A stretch of DNA of 48,207 nucleotides, taken from contig JAIORV010000079.1 of NCBI GenBank assembly GCA_021107945.1, forward strand, positions 1 through 48,207, read 5' to 3'. Origin of the DNA: Vulcanimicrobiota bacterium (GTDB lineage: Bacteria > Vulcanimicrobiota > JAJTBE01). The notes below the pieces were generated by a model, which ran no database searches, had not been told where the DNA came from, and was given only the letters and a program-made list of their open reading frames with translations. This document shows positions 41,301 to 48,207 of this stretch, piece after piece. The stretch's first letter is position 1. Every line of letters begins with the position of its first letter. The position numbers and the translations under genes were made by a program.

Positions 41301-42015
41301 CTTCGTTCAGGTTATTAAGACCGGTATATGCAAGTCCTAATTGATAGTGAACCTGTGCCTTGTCGGGGTTAATTTTTATGCTGTCCTTGAATTCCCTTAC
41401 AGCCTGCTCCATTTTTAACTGCCGGGAGAGAACAAGGCCGTAGTTAAAATGAGCATCCATATTTTTGAAATCCAGGCGTATTGCAGCTTGAAATTCATCG
41501 GAGGCTTGCTCATACTTACCCTGGCGAAAGAATGCCTGCCCAAGGTTTAGTCTTGCTTCTATATCCGTCGGGTCCTTTTTAACCGCCTTTGTAAAGTCGC
41601 CAAGTCCCTGCAGTCTTTCCAGCTCCCGTTGTATCCGTCTTTCTCCTATGAAATCATTTTGATTCTGAACGATCTTCAGTGCAACCTGTAATTCAGTAAT
41701 GGCTTTGTCGCGCAGTCCCATTTTTTCATAGACGAGACCCAGGTTATAATGAGCGCGCATAAAATTGGGAACAAGCGCAAGAACTTCCTGCCATTCCTTG
41801 ATAGCCATTTCAAGGTTTCCCTTGCGGTAATACACTGTGCCCAATTCATAGTGTCCCTGTACATTTTCCGGACTCAACTCAACTACCTTTTGAAATTCGG
41901 ATATTGCCATATTCAGTTTGTTCTGATAGAGATATTGCGAGCCCTTTTGGTAATGAAGCTGTGCCTCATCAACGTTCTCAATACGATCATCTTCTGTAAT
42001 ATTGTATCGGTCCAC
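38326..42015 (-). CDS. Giant tetratricopeptide-repeat protein
   Basis: The protein has 1229 residues, made almost wholly of about 34 tandem TPR units of 34 residues (e.g. AHVHYNMGQAYAKQGKLGTA; VYYNLGVAYAKAGKLDLVID). There is no signal peptide, membrane segment or enzymatic domain. The long superhelix would serve as a protein-binding scaffold. Two non-TPR segments look alike: RRIQRELERLQGLG near residue 125 and RKKIARELERLGEK at the C-terminus. These may be capping helices left from a fusion of two arrays. The start is GTG (42013-42015) with AAGGAGTGG upstream. The partner is unknown. Confidence 0.93.
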   Translation of the reverse strand: MDRYNITEDDRIENVDEAQLHYQKGSQYLYQNKLNMAISEFQKVVELSPENVQGHYELGTVYYRKGNLEMAIKEWQEVLALVPNFMRAHYNLGLVYEKMGLRDKAITELQVALKIVQNQNDFIGERRIQRELERLQGLGDFTKAVKKDPTDIEARLNLGQAFFRQGKYEQASDEFQAAIRLDFKNMDAHFNYGLVLSRQLKMEQAVREFKDSIKINPDKAQVHYQLGLAYTGLNNLNEAIEEFKRAIELDPNDAYYHYNLGRVYAKLGNVLDTIRSYRKAIALDPNDPYTHNNLGLAYMETEQLGPAIQEFLKAIDLDPNDAHVHYNMGQAYAKQGKLGTAIKEFNVSIELEPQSAQSHFALGKVHSRLGNFNLANKEYQRAIDLDSQMADAYFELGISYARLGRLDLAVKRYQKSLMLESENPDIYAVLGNAYAELNKLDLAITQYEKALSFKPGQSQIHYLMGMAYAGLHKYREAIQCYKKAVDLNSQNGHLYYALGLSYFKLEQMDLAIECYRKAIQHNPRNYDACFELGRAYEKLGLWDLAIYALKKALEITPYRHELHHLLAIAFVKSNHIDEAIEEFEAAIKLSQETALYYYECGMAYLNKGETAESITNLKKASALNQREPNYLYQLSRAYRMDQKLPEAIKSLRTAIDLNPKSEEYHYLLGLTYFDNEEYEFATTQFQNSLKLNPGNAYSHYYLGRIYFHHEKFEEASQKLEASIEIKPEVWDFYYYHGLVQLSRGRYHIAEDSFKEALKNNPTNELDNIHYNLGKVQMALGKLQKAVKSFTKAEEYRCPAVDLWYLLGITWMELGDYDNAEIQFKKATPFYNESEVRYQLGLLFMKQEKLELAFQEFQEAFEASEKPDLKLRFARSKCMSELGEVDIARAEFQKILKEYPTYSTCQKELGILYQKIGEMELAIEQFQIALDLDPNDLDLQIQTGKAYTDRKDYGLAIMAFEKALNITTSPEVYSLMGNVYFKMGKWDLSLNNQKKALALSPDFAVAHEGLGKVYLRKGKYDSALQEFLHAKECAPFWAQPYQNLGLIYTQKGKLDKAAEAYEQAVDLNAKDAVSYSKLGLIYFRRGKVDLAMKALKKAISLNNNLIEAHSNLGIAYAATNKLDAAIEEYKKAIALSPRDPKVYYNLGVAYAKAGKLDLVIDAYKQTLEIDPLDLNAHYNLGLVLERKRRKSESIKQFNKGYKVAVNLKNELFRKKIARELERLGEKVEHK

Positions 42016-42269
42016 TCAGTTATTCCACTCCTTAACTAGGGTTAAAAAGAGTTTTGACATTTTCTTTTCATATTCCTGCTATCATGTTGGAACTAAAGGA
42101 TTTTTATTATGGATAAATAAATGAAGGAGATAATTTTAATAAAAGTAATATTTTTCGCGTTGATCAATTTGTCGAATATTTAACAAATTTTTAATAGCCA
42201 TGTGAGGTATGAATGTGTTATTATTAGCAAAAGTTTAGCTTTTTTGGAAGTAGAAAGGAGGGAATTGAG

Positions 42270-43367
42270 TTGCGTGGAAAACAGGCATTGCTCATATTAT
42301 TGATATACGTTGTGAGTCTTATCATTTCTCCCTGCCTTTTTGCACAGGGTCTTACCAAGATTTATGTGAACGGGGTAAAACTAAATGTTTATCCACATAT
42401 AAAAGACGGTGTGGCTTATTTACCAGCAAATTCACTTGCCGGCGCCCTTGGAATTACAATATCGTGGAATGCAAAGACAAGAATATGTAAAGTCAACAAC
42501 AAAGTGATAGCAACTTCGCCGTTGATAGAAAACGGCATTCTGCTTCTACCCGTGGAATCTATTTCATCCGGGGCGGGAGCTTCCGTTGAATGGGACGGGA
42601 CGGCAAAAGTCATAAGGGTGTCAAGTTTAGCCGGCGTTTCATCGGTTGCCGCAAAAAAGGATCAATCCTCACTCCCGAGGGTTACTCCCATCAAAAAACA
42701 GGCAAGTCCGACGGTCAAACCGACTTATCAACCCCGACTAACTGCCCCCAAGCCGTCCGTCAGCTATCAGCCTTCGGCCAAATCAGGCAAGTCCAAAAGT
42801 AATAGCGGAAGTATATCTCATAAGCCCCCGGGGTCATATTCCGGTCAACCCTCAAAGAGTGCTTATCCTAACACGAATCGCAAGAGTAGCGTACATATTC
42901 GGCCGTCCAATGCCCCCCCGACTATGCCGTCAAACCTCAGTTTGCCGCCAATGTACACCACGGGAAAAGTATCATCACCCCAGGCTACATACTCGAGTAC
43001 ATCACCGTTCATACCAAAAAGTGAAACCAACGGAGTTTTTCGGGTTACGGTAACAAACATGGAGTATGTTGACTCCATCAAGGACTATTATAAGCCCAAA
43101 CCCGGTTATCGATTCGTCATCGTATATCTTTCCCAGCAAAATATTTCCGATGAGGTTCAAATATATACCGGCAGATTCTCCCTGTTGGATCAGAACAACC
43201 ATTCATATGACTACATGGAAGGTCTGAGTAACTTCTGGTTGGTGATACTCAGGCCCGGAGGAATCAACTTCGGATACCTTGTATTTGAAGTGCCCGGAGA
43301 TACCAAGCCCATGAAAATGGTGCTTCACGGTCTTAACAAAGCGCCGCTGTCAGTGGGGTTGAGATAA
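42270..43367 (+). CDS. Secreted protein with copper-amine-oxidase-like N-domain and DUF4352-like C-domain
   Basis: The protein has 365 residues. It begins with a signal peptide (LLILLIYVVSLIISPCLFAQ). A stalk domain follows (KIYVNGVKLNVYPHIKDGVA, then LPANSLAGALGITISW and VEWDGTAKVIRV). Residues ~130-240 are a Pro/Ser/Lys-rich linker. The C-domain (GYRFVIVYLSQQNISDEVQI then FSLLDQNNHSYDYMEG, PGGINFGYLVFEVPGD) matches the DUF4352 immunoglobulin-like pattern. The start is TTG, decided by AAGGAGG 8 nt upstream. It is probably an extracellular or cell-surface protein. It is divergent from the TPR gene. Confidence 0.85.
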   Translation: MRGKQALLILLIYVVSLIISPCLFAQGLTKIYVNGVKLNVYPHIKDGVAYLPANSLAGALGITISWNAKTRICKVNNKVIATSPLIENGILLLPVESISSGAGASVEWDGTAKVIRVSSLAGVSSVAAKKDQSSLPRVTPIKKQASPTVKPTYQPRLTAPKPSVSYQPSAKSGKSKSNSGSISHKPPGSYSGQPSKSAYPNTNRKSSVHIRPSNAPPTMPSNLSLPPMYTTGKVSSPQATYSSTSPFIPKSETNGVFRVTVTNMEYVDSIKDYYKPKPGYRFVIVYLSQQNISDEVQIYTGRFSLLDQNNHSYDYMEGLSNFWLVILRPGGINFGYLVFEVPGDTKPMKMVLHGLNKAPLSVGLR

Positions 43368-43591
43368 TTCATAAAAAAATGACAAGAGAAGAGCATTGGG
43401 TATTAAAGTGCTAATTAAAGAAATGTATATTAATTTTTAAAGACTTCATCCGATCAAATATGGTGAAGGTACTTTAACCGCCGACGTCAATGTCCTTTTC
43501 TGTAAGATATTAATTTTGGTAGCAGATACCTTCAGGTTTCCCGCTGACAAGTTCAGGTAAATATCAATCCCTTGAGAGGTGTGAAAACAAA

Positions 43592-44890
43592 ATGAAAAAG
43601 AAGGCAGTCCTTTTTATCCTGATTATTCAATTTTTGATCGGCATTATTGTTTTTTACGGTTCACCGGTTTATGCCGCAGAAAAAGTAGAAATAAAATTCT
43701 GGCACGCCATGACCCGGCACCGGGGAAAGGTGCTTGATGAGCTTGTTAACAGGTTCAACAAAACTCACACGGACATAAAGGTGATCCCCGTTCAGATAAA
43801 GAGCAGGGATCCGAGAATGGGTAATAATTATCACGCACTTTACAAGAAAATTCTGGAAAATCTTGCCAGAAAAACTCCCCCGGATGTATCTCAGGTTTAT
43901 GAAAATTGGGTCTGCCAGTTAATAGACATCGGCGTTATAGTGCCGATCGGCGATTCTGTGGGAAAGCCTGATGGAATACCTCAATCGGAGATAAATGACC
44001 TGGTGCCCGTCTTCCGTGAAGCGAATTCATATGATGGCAAATTATGGACACTTCCATTTAATAAGAGTATATATGTACTTTACTATAATAAGGATATTTT
44101 CAAGAGTGTCGGAGTGCAGCCACCGAAAACATGGGGTGATTTCAAGAAGGTTGCAAAAAAGTTGACAAAACGACAGGGACAAAAAACAACCCGATACGGC
44201 ATAGCTTTCCGCCCCTCCGTTGATCTATTCAGTCATTATTTATATGCTTACGGGGGGAACTTTATTTCCGGTAACAAGGCGGTGTTTAACAGTCCCATCG
44301 GAATAAAAAATCTGCAGTTCTGGGTTGACATGGTACACAAGGACAGAACAGCACTGGCATCATTCAATGATCGGCGTGATTTCGTGTCCGGAAAAAGTGC
44401 AATGTATATAGATACCACATCAAGAATCGGTACATTCAAAAGAAAAGCAAATTTCAACTGGGGAGTAGCCTTGCTGCCCAAAGGCACAACCAGGCAGTAT
44501 GCATTTGCCGGAACAAACCTCGCCATCTTCTCACACCTCTCGCCGGAAAAAAAGAAAGCGGCGGTAAAATTTGTCAATTTTATGAGCAGTAAGGAATCAA
44601 CGATTTACTGGGCACTGAAAACCGGGTACCTTCCCGTAAAAAAATCAGCCATAAATAGTCCCCAATATAGAGAGCAACTTAAAAAGGATCCCCGATATAG
44701 GGTAGGAGTGGAAGCTCTGAAATATGCAAAGGTTCAACCGAAAGTGGCCGCCTGGGAGATGATTAGGGGAATAGTCGATGATGCAATGTTTGAGGCAATA
44801 TCACTTCGAAACACTCCTCAGGAAGCACTCGGCCGTGCTGTCAAATTGGCAAACCACCTGATAAGAAACATCTCAGGAATGGCACGATAA
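43592..44890 (+). CDS. ABC-type sugar (UgpB/MalE-like) solute-binding protein
   Basis: The protein has 432 residues. The signal peptide is KKKAVLFILIIQFLIGIIVF with cleavage near VYAAE. The mature part starts VEIKFWHAM, the usual opening of family 1 extracellular solute-binding proteins (SBP_bac_8). Further features are NRFNKTHTDIKVIPVQ, SYDGKLWTLPFNKSIYVLYY and SGKSAMYIDTTSRIG. It would capture a sugar or glycerophosphodiester outside the membrane. No permease or ATPase genes are adjacent, so the transporter partners are elsewhere. GAGAGGTG precedes the ATG. Confidence 0.94.
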   Translation: MKKKAVLFILIIQFLIGIIVFYGSPVYAAEKVEIKFWHAMTRHRGKVLDELVNRFNKTHTDIKVIPVQIKSRDPRMGNNYHALYKKILENLARKTPPDVSQVYENWVCQLIDIGVIVPIGDSVGKPDGIPQSEINDLVPVFREANSYDGKLWTLPFNKSIYVLYYNKDIFKSVGVQPPKTWGDFKKVAKKLTKRQGQKTTRYGIAFRPSVDLFSHYLYAYGGNFISGNKAVFNSPIGIKNLQFWVDMVHKDRTALASFNDRRDFVSGKSAMYIDTTSRIGTFKRKANFNWGVALLPKGTTRQYAFAGTNLAIFSHLSPEKKKAAVKFVNFMSSKESTIYWALKTGYLPVKKSAINSPQYREQLKKDPRYRVGVEALKYAKVQPKVAAWEMIRGIVDDAMFEAISLRNTPQEALGRAVKLANHLIRNISGMAR

Positions 44891-44896
44891 AAGTAA

Positions 44897-45180
44897 TTAT
44901 TCAGACCGGATCCCTTTGGGTGGCGGCGGGTCTCCCGACCCGCCGGGGAACGGCATGAAATCTATATTGAATAGTACTTCCCACAAGAGAGGTCTTATTA
45001 GCATCCAAAAAAAAGCCATGCCTGCAGGAAATTCAGGCAGGACGTTAAAATTAAAAATAACTGTACACCGCGAATGGAGCGGAGAACACAGAGCTTTGGT
45101 GCTTATTCAGACCCATCACTTGCAGGAGAAGCTTCAGTCCTCAGTTTTCGTGGCTCCTGCAAGAGAGAAGACTAAATACT
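44897..45180. repeat. Intergenic block of interspersed repeats
   Basis: The sequence TTATTCAGACC occurs at 44897 and again at 45103. After the first lies GGCGGGTC-TCCC-GACCCGCC (44925-44944). The second begins an element (45103-45180) with TTGCAGGAGAAGCTTCAGTC, TTTTCGTGGCTCCTGCAAG and the end GAAGACTAAATAC. It is a relative of the 3615-3693 family. A CACCGCGAATGGAGCGGAGA unit lies at about 45066. No protein gene is credible here. Confidence 0.6.
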
Positions 45181-45201
45181 TACGAGTTTTGGGGGGAAGA
45201 T

Positions 45202-45582
45202 TTGTATTGTCCTAAATGTGGTGCTCAAAATGATGATAATAGCTACAAATGTGTAAGTTGCAGCTATTTACTACATGCCAAGCCCGCAAGGCAAATGCCG
45301 CGTCCGATTCAGTCTGACGATTCCCTTGGTGGATTGATCCCCTACAAAAATCCGTATTCTCTCATTTCTTATTACCTGGCAGTTTTTTCACTTATCCCCG
45401 GAATCGGTCTGATACTCGGATCTATCGCATTTTTTCTGGGCATGAAAGGACTACGGTTTTATCAGGAGCATCCCGAATCCGGTGGGAAAATTCACTCCTG
45501 GGTGGGTATAATTCTTGGTGGTATATGTGGCTTTGGATCAATTATCCTGGTCATATTTATTATAATAATGTCGCAACAATAG
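45202..45582 (+). CDS. Zinc-ribbon membrane protein (DUF4190-like)
   Basis: The protein has 126 residues. The N-terminal zinc ribbon is CPKCGAQNDDNSYKCVSC. After a Pro-rich linker come NPYSLISYYLAVFSLIPGIG and two membrane helices (LILGSIAFFLGMKGLRF; SWVGIILGGICGFGSIILVI), resembling DUF4190. The start is TTG with a G-rich site upstream. It is 9 bp from the next gene, which also begins MYCPKCGA, so the two are likely co-expressed. The function is unknown. Confidence 0.8.
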   Translation: MYCPKCGAQNDDNSYKCVSCSYLLHAKPARQMPRPIQSDDSLGGLIPYKNPYSLISYYLAVFSLIPGIGLILGSIAFFLGMKGLRFYQEHPESGGKIHSWVGIILGGICGFGSIILVIFIIIMSQQ

Positions 45583-45591
45583 GAGGATGCC

Positions 45592-46008
45592 ATGTATTGT
45601 CCAAAATGTGGCGCTATGAACGATGAGAACGCATGGAAATGCGTAGAATGTGGAGATGAGCTTCCGCATGCCGGCGAAGCTCCGCCTCCGGGTGGTCCTG
45701 TCGGCGGACCGATGGGCGAGCCTATGGGAAGTCCTATGGGTGTCCCCATGGGAGAGCCACCGCCAAAAATCAATAATTACCTTGTCCCGTCAATTTTAGC
45801 AACAATCTTTTGTTGCTGGCCCATGGGAATAGCTGCGATAGTTTTTGCGGCGCAGGCTAACAGCAAAATGGGACAGGGCGACTATGAAGGCGCAGTACAG
45901 AGCGCGGAAAAAGCTAAAACCTGGACCTGGATAACAGTGGGGGCAGGCGCGTTGATCGGTGTTATTTATATCGCTCTTATGATACTGGGGGCGGCGGCGG
46001 GGAACTGA
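45592..46008 (+). CDS. Zinc-ribbon protein with GxPM repeats and CD225/dispanin domain
   Basis: The protein has 138 residues. The zinc ribbon is CPKCGAMNDENAWKCVECG. It is followed by a glycine-proline-methionine repeat (GGPMGEPMGSPMGVPMGEP). The C-terminal half, NNYLVPSILATIFCCWPMGI then AAIVFAAQANSKMGQGDYEG, with a second helix, is a CD225/dispanin domain, the family of interferon-induced transmembrane proteins. AGGAGG lies in front of the ATG. It is part of the three-gene cluster 45202-46462. The bacterial role is unknown. Confidence 0.9.
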   Translation: MYCPKCGAMNDENAWKCVECGDELPHAGEAPPPGGPVGGPMGEPMGSPMGVPMGEPPPKINNYLVPSILATIFCCWPMGIAAIVFAAQANSKMGQGDYEGAVQSAEKAKTWTWITVGAGALIGVIYIALMILGAAAGN

Positions 46009-46012
46009 TCGA

Positions 46013-46462
46013 ATGGGATTAAATAAGTATTTTATCCCCGATAACTCCCCCGTTTCAACCAGACAGCGCATTCAAACAGCCCTTATAATATTCCTGGTTA
46101 TGGTTGCCGCGGTTTTCTTGTTCCTTTTTAGCCCATTTAAAGCTAACATTTATCCACCATGCCCCTTCTTCGCCCTGACAGGATACTTCTGCCCGGGGTG
46201 CGGATCCTTGAGGGGACTGTATAAGCTGTTGCACGGGGATGTTATAGGTGCATTAAAAATGAACCCGTTTATGGTGTTAATGACACCATATATTTCTTAT
46301 TATTTTCTTTCTCATTTGATGGTGGTTATAAGAGGTCGTCCACTACCATGGATTTTCGTACCCGGTTACCTGATATGGACCCTTCTTGTTGTCATATTAC
46401 TTTTCTGGTTTACCAGAAACCTACCCTACTTCCCCTTCACCTTGCTTGCGCCTTCTTCTTGA
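46013..46462 (+). CDS. DUF2752 membrane protein
   Basis: The protein has 149 residues and three to four membrane helices. The family core is PPCPFFALTGYFCPGCGSLR then GLYKLLHGDVIGALKMNPFM, with the conserved CPGCG and HGD...NP motifs. It starts 5 bp after the CD225 gene stop, so the two are coupled. DUF2752 genes are often found beside CD225 or TM2 genes. The function is unknown. Confidence 0.92.
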   Translation: MGLNKYFIPDNSPVSTRQRIQTALIIFLVMVAAVFLFLFSPFKANIYPPCPFFALTGYFCPGCGSLRGLYKLLHGDVIGALKMNPFMVLMTPYISYYFLSHLMVVIRGRPLPWIFVPGYLIWTLLVVILLFWFTRNLPYFPFTLLAPSS

Positions 46463-46557
46463 TCCTATTGGTGAATAGTGATAAATGAAGGCTTTTCGGC
46501 ACTATAGGTTTCTCGCTAACCATTTTCTGCTATCCATCCCGTGAAAGGAGAAATTTT

Positions 46558-47208
46558 ATGGACATAAACTGGAATGGAAAATGCATGTTTTGTGGCAGGA
46601 TTATAAACAAGAGGGGGATGAAAAAACATCTTAAAACATGTAAATCACGAATAGAGCTGATTGATTCTAAAGATGACAAATCAGAAAAATTTTTTTGTAT
46701 TAGCGCTCAGGATTACTTTTTGCCTGAATTCTGGCTATTACTGAGTATTCCCGTTAACTCGACCCTTGAAGAGCTGGATATGTTCTTATATAATATCTGG
46801 CTTATTAATTGTGGCGATCATCCCAGCCAATTTATAATTCAAGGGATTAAATATGTCGATATGGCATGTTGTATATATTTTATGATGGAGCATTGTATGG
46901 ATGCCAAATTAAATGAAGTTCTAAAAGTCGCAGATGAATTTGTCTATGAAAATACTTATGGTTCCAATGTCAGGTTTGAGCTAAAAGTTATGTTTGAATA
47001 CAGCGGGAAAAAGGGAAAAGAGAAAGCAAGTCTTATGGCGCGTAATATAGCACCCGATATCAGGTGTTATAAATGTGATAAAAAAGCCACGATAATATCT
47101 CCCGAATCTCTATATTCAAGTTTTCATTATATGTGTGAAGAATGTGCAGATGAATCTGGAGGGGATATGCTACTACCGCTTGTGAATTCTCCTGTAATAG
47201 GAATTTAA
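46558..47208 (+). CDS. Zinc-finger protein with pRiA4b ORF-3-like domain
   Basis: The protein has 216 residues. It starts with a C2H2-like finger (CMFCGRIINKRGMKKHLKTC). Residues ~45-100 read FWLLLSIPVNSTLEELDMFL then YNIWLINCGDHPSQFII, the pattern of the pRiA4b ORF-3-like family (LE.LD.FLR.IWLECCGH). A second cysteine cluster at the end (CYKCDKK, CEECADE) forms another likely zinc site. AAAGGAG lies upstream of the ATG. A nucleic-acid or protein-binding role is possible; the function is unknown. Confidence 0.75.
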   Translation: MDINWNGKCMFCGRIINKRGMKKHLKTCKSRIELIDSKDDKSEKFFCISAQDYFLPEFWLLLSIPVNSTLEELDMFLYNIWLINCGDHPSQFIIQGIKYVDMACCIYFMMEHCMDAKLNEVLKVADEFVYENTYGSNVRFELKVMFEYSGKKGKEKASLMARNIAPDIRCYKCDKKATIISPESLYSSFHYMCEECADESGGDMLLPLVNSPVIGI

Positions 47209-47285
47209 AGCTAATGTGGTGGGGTTTTTGATGAATAAGTGTATTAGCGTCCTTCGCATCCTTGCTGAATAGTTACTGATTTTTT

Positions 47286-47903
47286 TTATATAATTCTATA
47301 CATTCTATCGAATTTTCTTCTTAATAGCCCATTTCTTCTTAATGCTCTCAAATAATCCTCAAAATCACTCCTAATGTCTTGTAGTAACAATTTGGGATTT
47401 ACTTCTATCGTCAAGTTATCAGGAAAATTCAATGCATTTGGAAACGAATATTCATAGATTACCTTCGATTCTGTCATACCGTTATGGAATAAGCCGCACC
47501 TCGCCTGCCGATAAAAGTCTTCCAATCTATCTTGATCGTATCTGTTTAGATCGTGGCTATTTGGATATATCCGATTGAGAGCAGACACAAAAAATTCCCG
47601 ACTTCGACCTCGACCTCGACTGCTTTCTCCCCGGCGGTATTGCTCAACACCCTCCAAATATGAAAGGCAGATCATTAAGACAATAAATCCATTGTTTTTA
47701 CCTTTTATGAAACGTGTCGCTGGATTCAGAAACCAACCTTTTACCTGTCTCTCATATATGCTTATTTTATCATCAATATCATATGGATCTAAATCCCTGC
47801 CATTTTTTTCATCTCTGACGCAAGGCCTATTCCGATCATCAATCCACCCTTTAATGTCAGGTGCAATGTAGATCGGTTCCCGGCGTAATATTTTTTTTGG
47901 CAT
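47286..47903 (-). CDS. HEPN-like protein of unknown function
   Basis: From the ATG at 47901-47903 the protein has about 205 residues (MPKKILRREPIYIAPDIKGW). AAGGGA lies about 10 nt before it; an in-frame ATG at 47912 has no room for a ribosome site. The helical core KGWFLNPATRFIKGKNNGFI then VLMICLSYLEGVEQY and the motif RQARCGLFHNGMT, with Arg and His five residues apart, resemble HEPN-type proteins often annotated as hypothetical. It could be an RNase or part of a toxin-type system, but no partner gene is adjacent. The family assignment is tentative. Confidence 0.65.
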   Translation of the reverse strand: MPKKILRREPIYIAPDIKGWIDDRNRPCVRDEKNGRDLDPYDIDDKISIYERQVKGWFLNPATRFIKGKNNGFIVLMICLSYLEGVEQYRRGESSRGRGRSREFFVSALNRIYPNSHDLNRYDQDRLEDFYRQARCGLFHNGMTESKVIYEYSFPNALNFPDNLTIEVNPKLLLQDIRSDFEDYLRALRRNGLLRRKFDRMYRII

Positions 47904-47912
47904 AATTATCAT

Positions 47913-48077
47913 CCCTTAAATATTGTTACTATTCAGATCCCACAACCATGTCATCCTGAGCGAAAAACGATCATCTTACTTTACCGGATCAACCTTGGCA
48001 AGAATGCATTTTACTTAACTCCGATGTATTACACAGCAAAGGATCTCTACCCACGGCAAATGATCTCCTGCAGGCAA
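47913..48077. other. Intergenic region with repeat fragments
   Basis: ACTATTCAGATCC (compare CTATTCAGACC at 3615) and GTCATCCTGAGCGA (compare the 26199-26308 element) lie at about 47930-47965. No RNA gene or ORF is recognised. Confidence 0.45.
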
Positions 48078-48207
48078 TTATTCAAGAGATTCTGGTTTAT
48101 TCTTGTCAAGTATTTTTTTAAAAAACAACAACATCTTATCAGTATTGAGTAACGGATCCGACCACCAATCCCGGGTGTATGGCTTTGCCCAACTCTGGTA
48201 ATTTGAG
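48078..48207 (-). CDS. C-terminal end of an unknown protein (cut by window edge)
   Basis: The minus-strand frame entering from the edge reads SNYQSWAKPYTRDWWSDPLL then NTDKMLLFFKKILDKNKPES and LE, ending at TAA 48078-48080. The residue mix is protein-like and the frame is open for all 43 codons. It is too short to name a family. It would end just before the repeat-bearing gap upstream of the HEPN-like gene. Confidence 0.5.
   Translation of the reverse strand, partial: SNYQSWAKPYTRDWWSDPLLNTDKMLLFFKKILDKNKPESLE

Noticed and set aside
44916-45215. 99-residue plus-strand frame with GGGGSPDPPG start
   Set aside because: It is composed of the GC-rich palindrome and repeat elements.

Overview
The window is about 48 kb of bacterial chromosome with moderate GC (mid-40s % by eye). 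It carries a broken ribosomal/translation locus, a large set of housekeeping genes on both strands, and many short interspersed repeats. I could not place the organism firmly. The mix of a copper-amine-oxidase-like N-terminal domain protein, a very large TPR protein, a CD225/DUF2752 cluster and heavy intergenic repeats suggests a poorly cultivated lineage, possibly known only from metagenomes. The tmRNA tag read from the sequence is ANNRQLALAA.

Left part (1-6450) is accessory DNA abutting the tmRNA gene. It holds a partial methyltransferase, a decayed phage terminase, a DUF2924 gene overlapping a large serine recombinase, and then two tandem copies (period 1186 bp) of a small cassette. Each cassette has an intact XRE antitoxin gene and a HigB-type toxin gene broken by a short repeat. 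The cassettes are bounded by three direct repeats. The rightmost repeat is the true 3' end and terminator of tmRNA (ssrA, minus strand, 6423-6774); the other two carry degenerate tmRNA 3' ends. This looks like serial integration at ssrA.

Middle-left (6775-14670): a repeat-rich gap, an FAD oxidoreductase overlapping a cation-diffusion-facilitator gene, then on the minus strand tRNA-Gly, tRNA-Thr, tRNA-Arg, tuf, rpmG, secE, nusG, rplK and rplA, transcribed from a near-consensus promoter at 14641-14669. The cluster ends in a terminator after rplA, so rplJ/rplL/rpoBC do not follow. A terminator also lies between secE and nusG, and a heptanucleotide repeat element separates rplK from rplA.

Centre (14.9-30.9 kb): a complete type I restriction-modification operon (hsdR-hsdS-hsdM), a PLP-dependent amino-acid decarboxylase with an in-frame repeat insertion, a REP-associated tyrosine transposase between paired REP sequences, an MFS transporter, a subtilisin-like protease without a signal peptide followed by a coiled-coil protein, a secreted trypsin-fold protease and RecQ.

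Right part (30.9-48.2 kb): a CrtC/AttH-like lipoprotein; an AT-rich 574-residue protein with an alpha/alpha-toroid-like middle and a HEPN C-terminus (the best candidate for an undescribed defence factor), followed antisense by an ankyrin-repeat remnant; an M16 protease-recN-nadK run; a 1229-residue TPR protein; a stalk-domain/DUF4352 protein; an orphan sugar-type solute-binding protein; a zinc-ribbon/CD225/DUF2752 membrane cluster; a zinc-finger/pRiA4b-like protein; a second HEPN-like protein; and a partial gene at the right edge.
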